A stretch of 64,000 nt of DNA from Axinella damicornis (taxonomy: Eukaryota > Porifera > Demospongiae > Axinellida > Axinellidae): contig OZ007508.1 in NCBI GenBank assembly GCA_963931865.1, positions 12,460,781-12,524,780 of the forward strand, read 5' to 3'. Shown here one piece after another: positions 54,711-64,000 of this stretch. The notes under the pieces are model-generated. The model searched no databases. It saw only the letters and a list, made by a program, of their open reading frames with translations, and was not told the origin of the DNA. Position 1 is the stretch's first letter. Every line of letters begins with the position of its first letter. The position numbers and the translations under genes were made by a program.

Positions 54711-56580
54711 CTAAAATCTGCCAAAAAACTGAACTCGTCTGCTATTTCTGGACACAAAGTCTTGTGCAATTTGGTAAAGGTTGAGGTCACTAGTGTTCTT
54801 CTTGTGCGTATGTAAAAGTATCACATGGTTTAGCCTCTTTTGGGTCATCGTAGACCTTAGATAGGTCTTCAGTCTGCGGAGCGATGAAAAACTCCTCTCT
54901 GCTGTGGCAGAAGTAAGAGGTACTGTGAGATATATGTGAAGTAAGTGATCCACTTCCGCTAACATTGTCTTAGGAAATTTACAAGTGTTAAATACCTCAC
55001 ATACAGTATTCACTGAGGTTACTCTCTTGATTCCCATGTGTTCGCAGTGGTCACAACATCTGGAAGCATAGAAAGTTGGGTCATTAGACTGTCCATTTTT
55101 ATGTCACACCAAAAGAGTACTTCGACACCAATACTATCAAGTTTTGGATGTACTGACTGAAGAAATGACCAGACGATTTGATCAGCCCACATTTACGCTT
55201 CTCAGGGAGATGGAAAACCTTGTGATTCAGTCCTGCAATGGGATTAGTGTGATACCATCATCTTCTTTCAAGGAATTATATGACAGAGGAATATATATGA
55301 TTCGATGCACCATCATCCAATCTAGGAATTCGCTTTTGTCTAGGAAGTGTTGGATCCTGTGTGTAATCACTTGCTTCATTCACAACCGATTGATAAAACC
55401 CATCAAAAGCAGAGTCAGATCGCTGCCTACCCAAAAAGCTTTTTGCTGCATCAATTGCCATAACTGCTTCTTGTGCGTTTCTATCCTTGTACTGTAACGT
55501 TGAAGAAGCTTGTTCAGTGGCACTAAAAAACAAGAAAGGCAAGTTTGAGGCCAAAGTAAGTAGAAAACCTTTCCATCAGTGCTAAGAGACCTAAGGCTTT
55601 CCGAGAAGATTCGCTGTGTGATTCTTCTCCAATCTGCTCCAGCTCTTCAGTGATGACACTGTAGTTTTTGAGAATTGCATCTATCGCACCTGTGCGTACA
55701 GTCCATCTAGTTGGACACAATGGTTCAAGTCCTGGAGAGCCGCCTGGACTGAGCTGTTCCTTTAGATACCCAACCGTTTTGGGGATGAACGAATAAGAGT
55801 GGCCATATCACTTGCAAGTGCAAGGGCATCTCTTATACATGGACACTGATGTGCACAGTCCTGCAAGCACAAATTCAGGCAGTGTGCGACACAGTGAACA
55901 TAGAAAGCTCTAGGTTCTTCCTGCTTTAAACGACTGGCCACCCCACTCAGATGGCCAGACCTATTTGATGCTCCATCGTATGTCTGACCCCTACAGTTGC
56001 TCAGTGGAAGTCCACAACGAATAAGAACATCTTTAAGTGTTCTACTCAAGGCAGCAGCATCTGTTTGATCAACCTCAACCATACCAATTATATCTTCATA
56101 TACGTTATAACAGCTATCAACCCACCGTAAGGACACTGCAAACTGTTCAACTCCACTAATGTCCCAGGTTTCATCTGCAATGAGTGCAAACCATTTAGCA
56201 TCCTTAACCTCTGCAAGAATGCCGCGAAGCACCTCATGAGCCATCATTTCATTTACTTCATTAATGGGAAAGGTATTTTCCATTGTCGACCCACGACTGA
56301 AGGCCTTGTATGTCTTCTGATGGACACTTTAGCAGTTGTATCAAGTTGCTCTCGGAGGGGAGATTAAGGTGGCAGATACCCCTTTACGTTAGGTTACCTT
56401 TAAACGTCGGGGGCCCCCGACGTTTAAAGGTAACCTAACGTAAAGGGGTATCTGCCACCTTAAGCTGTCGTTCCTAGGGGACCTGGTTTAAGTAAGGTCT
56501 GCTTTCTGTAGGCCTTCATTAGCCACCATTGTTGTAAATTCCTCATGGTCAAAGCAAAACAAATTCAAGTCTGATGTTAG
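54711..56580 (-). pseudogene. hAT-superfamily transposase (DUF4371-like), degenerate copy 2
   Basis: Frames 56283-55762 (FALIADETWDISGVEQFAVS, GQTYDGASNRSGHLSGVASR, HCVAHCLNLCLQDC), 55720-55523 (CPTRWTVRTGAIDAILKNY), 55554-55276 and 55037-54711 (SATAERSFSSLRRLKTYLRS, the hAT dimerisation end) follow in order. Frameshifts lie near 55757 and 55530, the latter beside an A6 run, and stops lie between 55276 and 55037. Coding continues upstream past 56283 and is split by the 100-bp palindrome at 56364. It is not a copy of the element at 48023; the sequences differ widely. Confidence 0.8.
56364..56463. repeat. perfect 100-bp palindrome flanked by TTAA
   Basis: Two 50-bp arms match exactly with no spacer (centre GGGGG/CCCCC at 56413/56414). 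Starts TTAAGGTGGCAG and ends CTGCCACCTTAA, consistent with insertion at a TTAA site in the hAT pseudogene. Confidence 0.95.
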
Positions 56581-56736
56581 GCATTGGTTGATAAAGGGTT
56601 AATTTTAATTATGTTCTGCTACCTAGGTAGCACCATGTAGGTAGCACCATGTACGTACCACATATTATAAGAGAGGGATATGAACAATTGTTCTGCTGCC
56701 TAGGTAACAACACACTGCCATATAATTATGTAGTAA

Positions 56737-57287
56737 ACCGTATGGCGCTTATATTTCGCGGGTCTAAATTTTCGCGAATTGCTCTTCGAGAACATTTCGT
56801 TGAAAAACTTTCGCGAATTCGCGGTAAAACGCCACGCCCACAGAATGGGTGTGGTGTAATATACTGCACTTGCGTGAAGACTCCCGTGCGCGCTGAACTG
56901 AACTAGCTACCACAGACCACTTCGTCGGTGCATTGTATTCTGCGACACTCTCTTCCCCACTTCGACGCTCTCAGAGTTCGTTTTCAGATACCTGCCTGGG
57001 CGTTTCGCCGGATCGAGCTGGCAGCTTCAGTAGATGTCGCACATGTCATGCAGATGGTACCATAAGCGCTCTACGGTACCTCTTGGGAGAACTCTCCATG
57101 AGGATCCGAAGCTTACACTTTACTGTCCATCCTGTTGAAGTACACAAACAGACCGTCGCGCGCGTACGTTGGAATACTGTCCACGTACAACACGTGTCAA
57201 AATTTTCGTTGAAATAATTTCGCGAATGACCTGTAATTTGCGAAATTCGCGAAAATTTAGACCCGCGAAATTTAAGCGCTATACGGT
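56737..57287. mobile_element. MITE with ACCGTAT...ATACGGT ends
   Basis: Arms of about 50 bp pair, including TTTCGCGGGTCTAAATTTTC with its complement. End type as at 21309-21831. Confidence 0.8.
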
Positions 57288-57314
57288 AGTGTGAGGTGAA
57301 ATCAGTGGTAAGAT

Positions 57315-57775
57315 AATTATTACAAGTAGCTTCGCTCGCTTCACTCACTCAGCTACTCCCCCCTCGTTCGCCTACCATGAGTAATCCGTGGGTTGCTCGT
57401 GGGGCAGGATTGGACTATAGTGACGCGCGACCTTCGTACTTCGTACTTCAATTTGTTTACTGAACCACGAAGAATGTTCGAGAACATTGGGCTGGAATCC
57501 GGTTGGGGCTGCAAGCGGATGCATGCAATCGGGAGCGGCAGTCGAAGCGAGCAGCAGTTGAAGCGGACGCAATCGGGGAGCAGCAGCCGAAGTGGACGCG
57601 ATCGGGATTAGCAGCTGAAGCGGACGCAATCGAGGAGCAGCAAACGGGGAGCAGCAGCTGAAGCGGACGTAATCGGGGGGCAAGCGGACGCAATCGGGGA
57701 GCAGCAGCTCTGCACAGAAAGCTGTCCGGTGCCGACTTCCGTCAAGCACAGACAGACAGACACACACACGTTAAA
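57315..57775. mobile_element. minisatellite-bearing repeat, third copy
   Basis: Contains GAAGCGGACGCAATCGGGG units and a CAAGTAGCTTCGCTCGCTTC end; same family as 13935-14430. Confidence 0.7.
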
Positions 57776-58224
57776 ATCTTACTGTATTGATGACAACTTA
57801 ATTAATTACCTTGACCTCCTCCTTCACTCACTACAGATTTGGGACCGCAAGTCTCTGAGCTGCACCACAGTGCTGCGTCACACTGGGCATGATGACATAG
57901 TCATCATTTACTGGATCACTTGATTGCACCATCAGGTACAGTGTACAGTGATGGGTGACGGTGGTGATGGTGAGGGTGTGATGTGATGGTATAGGAGGTA
58001 GGAGTGTAACTGTTCAAGATGTGGGGGTGTGACAGTTGGAAGTTCCCAGGATTATTGTCACTGTCGTCAAGGTGCTTTCCATCATCGGCGGTGACCCCTT
58101 AAAGCAATTCCTTGCCGACCACAAACTTCCACTGTTGCCATTATTGATTTCAGAACTTTTCTGTTCTTGTGCTGCATGTGAAGTATCAAGTTGTGTATGG
58201 TAAAATAACTCAAGCCTGAATAAT

Positions 58225-58690
58225 ACTTACAAGTAGCTGAGCTCGCTTCGCTCGCTCAGCTACTTCCCCCTTGTTCGCCTACCGTGTGTAATCCGGCGCC
58301 AGACAGCTCTCTGAAGAACTGCTTCTCCCCGATTGCGTCCACTTCAGCTGCTGCTCCCGGGCCCGATTGCGGCATCCGCTTCCACTGCTGGCTCCCCGTT
58401 TGCCTCCGCCTCCAGCTGCTGCTCCCCGATTGTGCCCACTTCAGCTGCTGCTCGCTGCTTTCATGATCAGCTGCTGCTCCCGATCGCGTCCGCTTCGACT
58501 GCTGCTCCCCGATTGCATACTGGATTCCAGCCCATGCCCGGTCCCAATGTTCTCGAACATTCTTTGCGGAGTTCGAGGTTCAGTAAATAAATTAAAGTAC
58601 GAAGGTCGCGCGTCACTATAGTCTAGTCCTGCCCAACGAACATCCCACTTCCGTCACTCACAGACACACAGACACATAAAATCTTAATGT
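58225..58690. mobile_element. minisatellite-bearing repeat, copy in duplication B
   Basis: Near-identical partner of 49815-50290. Confidence 0.75.
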
Positions 58691-58691
58691 A

Positions 58692-59183
58692 TCGAGGGGC
58701 AACCGCACTCCTGGTAGCCAGTAATCGCGCTGGTCCCGCAAGCTACGCGTTGCAGAGAATTAACGCGAATGTCACGTGAGGACCACGTTTGGTGGATGGT
58801 GTCGGCAATGGCGTCCAAAGGGAAGACAAGAACTTATTACAGCGCTCACAACTTTGCCAGCACGGTGAGTTTCGGCATGTGAGCGTCAGTGAACGACAGC
58901 GATCACGGCCTTGTGGTCAGAATCTTTGTGGGGCCTTCGTATCAGCTGTACTGGCAACGAACTTCGAGCGATCGAGCAATGGCGGCCGACGACACGACAA
59001 AAGCGCTTGTATCTCCACCACCATGGTGAGTTTCAGCACCAAAATTGTGCGGTTGGGTTGCTGCATGGTAACAATCACGACGGTGTAGTCAGAATCTTTG
59101 TAGGCCATTCCTATCTCTCAAACGAGTTATTTATTATTTAATTATTTGCGCGGCACAATTTTTCCCCTACCAGGAGTGTAATG
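58692..59183. mobile_element. insertion specific to copy B
   Basis: Present in B and absent at the matching site near 50300 in A. It has GCACTCCTGGTAG near the left end and CTACCAGGAGTG near the right end, and ATGGCGTCC/ATGGCGGCC words shared with 13490-13765. Confidence 0.7.
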
Positions 59184-59861
59184 ATACACTATACTTAAAT
59201 TGAAGTTTGTCATCATGGTATTTTGGATTCTTGTGCCTCACGCGAGCCCTGTCCGCAGGCTTGGGAGGGACACCCGATATGGCAGGAACATGATTTGTCA
59301 TTTTCTCCCTTTTCCAAATGAACATGTCACTTTCCTGTGGACCAAAATATTGTATATAAACTCCTTAGCTAGTGTGATCTCATCTACATACACATAACCT
59401 CCTAGCTCTCACATACTAGAGAAAATGTCCACATGTAGAGTGAGTCACTATTTGCAACGTACGTGTTATTTATACCAGAGGTGGGCGGCAAATAGACACA
59501 ATAGTCTCGCGAGCGGAATCCCAAAGATTAGTCCCTACATGTTACAGTTGGGCTCACGTACTGAGGAGATCGGCAATTCTACATTGCACCATGCAAACAG
59601 CAAAAGCTATAACAGACTTATTTCAGAACAGCCTGAGCAACAGGAGTTTTGCAACTGACAGATGTGCTGTGTCGCCCAACAGTGAACAGATGAGCACTGT
59701 TGCATTGAGTGTTGTATTGATCATATAGCCTACAATTGAAGCTGGAGATCACATACCACACATGATAAACACTGAGGCTTGTTATGATCCGGCACAGGCA
59801 CATTGAAAATTTGAAATGTCCCTCATCATTTAGACAATGAGACCTGAATTTGTAAACTAAC

Positions 59862-62040
59862 CTCAAGCTGCCAAATGTGGGTCTTCTCCTCAGCAGGTTC
59901 TGGCAGTTCAACATCTTCATCCTTGTGGTCATCAGACAGATGTTTTTGAAACTTCACCTTACTGTACATTCCTGGATATGTAGATGAGGAAATTAAAGTA
60001 AATTGAACTCCGCCAACAGGTTCTGACTACATATGGCAAGCCTTCTAGATGTGATCACACATACCAATTATGATAGCGTGCGAGCTGTTAAATGGATAAA
60101 CTCACCAGGATGGACATAAGATGCAATCGCAATTGGTTGGCCTTCTTGAAGGATCTTAACAATGTCACTAAGGTATAAAAGAGTCAGTAAAGTTAGTAAG
60201 GTAAATGGATTTCATATTAACTAAGCCAGAATTGAGATCCCAGCATCTGAAGAATGCTATATCAAAGGAGGTGAAGAATGAAGCTATGACAGAATGATGA
60301 AGTTCCCACTACAGTGGTATTTGAAATTACAGATCATCTATACTGACCAGTGAACCACCTCCTCGCTTTTTTGGCCTTCCAGACTTTTCTTGACCCTGTG
60401 AGTGAGTATAGGCACAACAGCAAATGTAGACAAAATGCCTGAATCAAATGACTTCTATGACTAACAGCCTATGTACAAAAACGTGAATCAACTTTCTGAA
60501 CTAGCATAATATTAGTTTCATCTGATCATGAAGGGTATACACACCTTTTTGCTTCCTAGCTTTGGTTCCCCCCTTTTTCCCTTGTCATCCTGCACCTTGG
60601 CTTTTTGCTTCTCCAATCCTTTCTGTGGGGAAACAAAGGTGTTGTGATCACTTGTAATGTGCAACAGTTGTGATATCCAGGGAAGCTATAAGGTTAAAAG
60701 ACTAGTGCCTTTGTAGTGAGATTCAGTATGGCGAATATCATGACAGAAGCACTCTCATCTTAGAGGTGCATGCATCGAATCCACAAATAGACGCAATGGG
60801 TGGGGCCAGGCAACAGAGAGAGCCGGCAAAGCTACTGGGGACCGTAGCCCTTCTCTTCCCCAACTTGGTATTGGAATTGCCCTTAATCTTTCTGGCAGCC
60901 CTCTGCTCCGCCTTGAAAAGGCGCTTTTCATCATCGCTATTATCCGCCAGCTCGTCCTCCATATACTCTTCCACAGTCGCCCAACCGTGGTCGGACCTAT
61001 CCGCAATTCTAATCAACTTTTGCCTTTCGGCAATGAGCTTCTCACCTTCCTTTAGCGCTGTTGTAGCCTTGTCCACAGCCGGGGGTGTCTTCTCCAGAGC
61101 CGACTGCACCTCCTTGACCCTGTCCTCCACCGACAGTTGAACTTGAACTGCTTCTCGTTCCCTTTCTTTCGGAAAACCGGCTGGGCGTCGACCCGCAGCT
61201 TCTTCGCCAAACGTTTGTTCGCCTCTCCATGTTCCTCCACAATCTCCCACTTTAGCTGAGCCATCTTCTGCTCTATGGCAGCTTCAGTGTCCTCCTTTAA
61301 GCCGCTGATGGCCGCCATGAGCTGTTGAAATTGAGACGAAGAGACGCTACTGCTGTCGCCGCCGTTAGCCATGAGCGCCTGACGAATGATAGCCGAACTT
61401 TGGATAATGAAACAAGACAGCTTTGCACGGCTGGAATTGCCGAGAGAATGACAAACACACATGCTTACCCCCTTAAAATAACTCGCCATCCACACCTGCT
61501 CACAGCCAGCTGCAACATACGCGCATGCGTACACCATGCAACGATGAGAGCATTTTCTTTCTAATTCGCTACTCGCAAACGACAGAAAAATACATGTCTC
61601 AAGATGTCCGCTTGTCTGAACAGAGTGGCTGAGTTTGCCTCTACCGGTTAGACTAGCCCCCAGGATACGAACCGTTTAGACCAGGCCTCCCCTTGCATTT
61701 GGGGCAGGTTGCAATACGTAATAGCATATTTGCATACCTTTGCATAATAATTGCTGTTGATCAGCACTTTCGATAGGGTCGTGTCAATCTCCCGCGAGTG
61801 GCCCTTCAGGGCTAGGGATGGGCATTCTCCAATAACCTTTATGAACAGCATCATGCAGTCATCATGTAAAAATACAATGTTATTCTACGGATCGACTTTG
61901 GTGCAATAAATATTGACACATGCATAGATAATCTCACTCACTCTGTCGTGAATGTACTTCCTTTGTGCGGGCGAAATATCCTTCAAGGTCTTCCCACTTG
62001 CCCACACTTTTGCCACTTTTGCCGCCACTTTCAGGATGTG
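59862..62040 (-). CDS. unidentified multi-exon gene, copy B (partial)
   Basis: Exons 62040-61942, 61836-61738, 60622-60545, 60154-60106 and 59971-59862 match copy A with the same splice borders. Exon 61836-61738 has 6 extra bases (VIGECPSLALKGHS) and exon 60154-60106 lacks 9 bases (ASYVHP in place of ASYVSDVHP). Both indels keep the frame, while introns and flanks differ by indels of any size. That favours coding selection on at least one copy after duplication. The intron between 61738 and 60622 has gained about 840 bp of a transposon protein gene. The function is not recognised. Confidence 0.5.
60750..61593 (-). pseudogene. transposon-type coiled-coil protein, inserted in copy B
   Basis: Frame from about 61372 reads MANGGDSSSVSSSQFQQLMA, then a coiled coil to VFRKKGNEKQFKFN; a frameshift near 61140 moves to the frame reading SVEDRVKEVQSALEKTPP and ERQKLIRIADRSDHGWATVE, then DELADNSDDEKRLFKAEQRA. 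The gene recalls a coiled-coil ORF that often accompanies retroelements in cnidarian and sponge genomes; the exact element class is not settled. Confidence 0.5.
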
Positions 62041-62372
62041 CTGCAATTAGTTGCATGATCGATGATATTGACATTGTACACTCTTTGTATTGTTGTATGC
62101 TATGACATAGCCTGAATGGTTTGTACTGATGAGTGACAATAAAATCTTACTAGCAGGAAAGAATGTTTGTGTTGGTCTTGTATAAGCAAACCCACATTTA
62201 GTCTCGTCCCCAGACCCTCCATGCCCCAACCTCCATGTGCACGTCCCTTGATTTTCAGCGGTCGAAATTAAGAAATAGAATAGTTTTTCAGATGTTATTC
62301 AGTATTTCCAACTTTACATTCCATGTACAGGTGCAATATTTCCAGATAGTTTTCAAGATAGTCAGTTCATAT

Positions 62373-63480
62373 TCAGTCCTCATTCAGATCATAATAAGAT
62401 GAAACCATGGCGTAGTGGATCTTGGCTTCTGCAGCTGGGTTGTAGAGCGTCAGTGTCATCAGTTTCGAGAGTTTGGCTTTCACGCTTGAGAACACTTGCT
62501 CTTGACTAGCACCCCACAGCCACGCTTGGTTTTTACCAAGTAGTTCGCAGAGTGGCTGTGTGAGGTCTGCGGGGTTAGGGGATAATTTTCCCAACTGATT
62601 TACCATCCCCATAAATCGTCTGAGTTCTGAGACGTCGGCGGGGGATACCATCTCACGAATGGCAGATGTCTTGTCTGGGTCTGCATGGATGCCATTTCCA
62701 TTGACCAGATGCCCCAAGAACTTCAACTTGGATCTCCCAAATTCACATTTCTCAGGGTTCAGTGTGGCACCTGCTGTTTGGAGTACTGCAGTGAGTCTCC
62801 GGTCATGTTCGGAGTGATCTTTGCCGAAAACGAGGATGTCGTCCATTTGTCAGAGGACTCCCTCTAACCCTCTAACCCGCTGAGGATCTGTGACATCCTC
62901 TTCTGGAAATGTTTGGGTGCACTGCAGATGCCAAAAGGCAGTTTGTTAAAGCAGTAGCAGCCCTTTGGGGTTATAAAGGTGGTGAGGAGGCGAGATTTTT
63001 CTGCTAGTGGAATCTGCCAAAAACCACTATTGGCATCTAGCTTTGAGAACACCTTCGCTCCAGTCAGCTGAGCCGGAGTTTCATCCACCTTTGGGAGTGG
63101 GTGGAGCTCTCTTAGGACGCTCTCGTTCAGAGGTTTGAGATCAACACAGATGCGGATACTACCGGACCTCTTGGGTACCACGACCATGCCGGCACACCAT
63201 GGAGTTGGCTCATTGACTTTGGATATCACTCCCATTTCCTCCATCCTGGCTAGTTCCTCTTCGACTTTTGGGCGCAACGGCAATGGGTGTGAACAGTGCA
63301 TATGGGGTTGCATTGGGTTTGAGCATATGGGGTTGCATTGGGTCGCCTGTTGTGGTGATCTGAAGTTGCCAGTGCTTCAAGGCAGCTGGGTTGCACTCCT
63401 TTGAGTTCTCGCTGCTGCTCATGAACAGCTTCGTGTTGCTATAGAGGCCTGTGTGGCTAGGTATAGTAGACATCTTCACT
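62373..63480 (-). pseudogene. Ty3/gypsy pol fragment, copy B
   Basis: As in copy A, but an 8-bp tandem duplication (GTTAGAGG) near 62870 breaks the frame just before the MDD motif, giving two frames (63313-62864 and 62846-62373). Confidence 0.85.
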
Positions 63481-64000
63481 TGCTTAAGCTTTTACACTAG
63501 CCTGGAGGTTCAACAAGAACTTGTTTTTTCAACCAAACGTTTCGACCACACTGTGGTGGTCTTCTTCAGTGGTAATACAATACAGCACATCAACAGACAC
63601 TCATATAGGTACACAAAATGACCAACTGAGAAAAGTTGGCGAGACGCGTGACCTACAGAGGTAGCACGTGACCGGAAATCAAGCTTACTGTTCTGTGCAC
63701 GCGTTGGGGGTGGGGGGTGCTCATGGATGAGTGCATCATACACATGAGGCAGGATGCCTTCCTCCCGGTTGAGGGGGTTGGGCTGGCTCCTCATGTGCCA
63801 GGTCTCCAATGTGCACCTTTGCCAGAATAGGGCTATATGTAGTGCTCTGCACCTTTGCCCTCTTGTTGGTTCTGAACCGGGCACGTTCAAATATAACGTT
63901 CCTGCTCACTTGGAAGAATCCGTCGAGTTTGTTGTATACACTTTTCTCTCATCTGCAGTTACCGGTATATCTGTGGAGTCAAGAACGGCTTCAGCCTGTT
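63481..64000 (-). mobile_element. Penelope-like element 3' end, copy B
   Basis: Frame 63890-63510 repeats the TLETWHMRSQPNPLNREEG region. The hairpin at 63570-63539 has core CTGAAGA, stem GACCAC/GTGGTC and GAAAC, so it keeps the hammerhead consensus CTGANGA that copy A has lost. Confidence 0.6.

Larger units (their letters stand above)
44506..57935 (+). pseudogene. beta-TrCP/Slimb-type F-box WD40 protein, broken copy
   Basis: Exon 44506-about 44690 reads the F-box (ITYNILSYLDDPRSLCHAEQ, then VCSDWYQVIADHLL) and hits TGA at 44625-44627 where family members have Trp; coding resumes as MKLIKRRAKTDPVWRGLSER. Its donor is not recognisable. Exon 44843-44935 (GKYLFRHVTPSEG...) has lost one base before NIIKDID. 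Exon 45310-45551 (SNWKNGHHTLTCIKC, VICLPYDDEKLVT) begins the WD40 repeats and is split by a 105-bp hAT MITE; without it the exon reads EKLVTGHPDSTIK. Exon 57837-57935 joins in phase (IWDRKSLSCTTVLR) and has further indels before TGSLDCTIR. The upstream N-terminus and later WD40 repeats were not found here. Beta-TrCP is the substrate receptor of SCF ubiquitin ligases for phosphodegrons. About 12 kb of transposons separates the last two exons. Confidence 0.8.
58036..64000. repeat. tandem segmental duplication, copy B
   Basis: Matches 49612-54261 in order and orientation. It carries two extra insertions (about 58692-59183 and 60750-61593) and lacks the poly(G) insertion. The left border carries the truncated end of the hAT transposase, which suggests that B was copied from A. 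It continues past the window end. Confidence 0.9.

Overview
The window is nuclear DNA of an invertebrate animal. Genes have GT-AG introns, there is a eukaryotic alanine tRNA gene, and more than half of the sequence is transposon-derived. Short introns, whirlin-like and GBP-like genes, abundant miniature inverted-repeat elements (MITEs) and Penelope/Ty3 elements suggest a non-bilaterian such as a demosponge. That placement is an inference; nothing here proves the taxon.

Layout. (1) 385-7762, minus: a whirlin-like scaffold gene (HHD-PDZ-PDZ-HHD) whose 3' part lies beyond the window; an antisense tRNA-Ala(AGC) sits in one of its introns. (2) 8191-9081, plus: a single-exon RING-H2 protein, divergent from the whirlin gene across about 430 bp containing a TATA box. 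(3) 9944-41420, minus: one 31.5-kb gene of 26 exons. The splice phases fit throughout and give 842 codons. It encodes a guanylate-binding-protein-type large GTPase with a predicted signal peptide. Its introns carry about 15 repeats, a 33-bp satellite array, a dead Ty3/gypsy element and possibly a small nested gene. (4) 41658-57935, plus: a lone first-exon candidate, then a broken beta-TrCP-type F-box/WD40 gene with a stop, frameshifts, a hAT MITE in a coding exon, and about 12 kb of transposons inside it. (5) 49612 to about 54261 and 58036-64000: a tandem direct duplication of about 4.6 kb. Each copy holds five phase-compatible exons of an unidentified minus-strand gene, a Ty3/gypsy pol fragment and a Penelope-like 3' end with a hammerhead-like motif. 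Two hAT transposase pseudogenes lie at 48.0-49.8 kb and 54.7-56.6 kb.

The genes form no pathway. What ties the window together is repeated insertion: elements inside elements, long foldbacks, 25-41 nt poly(G) runs and one perfect 100-bp palindrome at a TTAA site.
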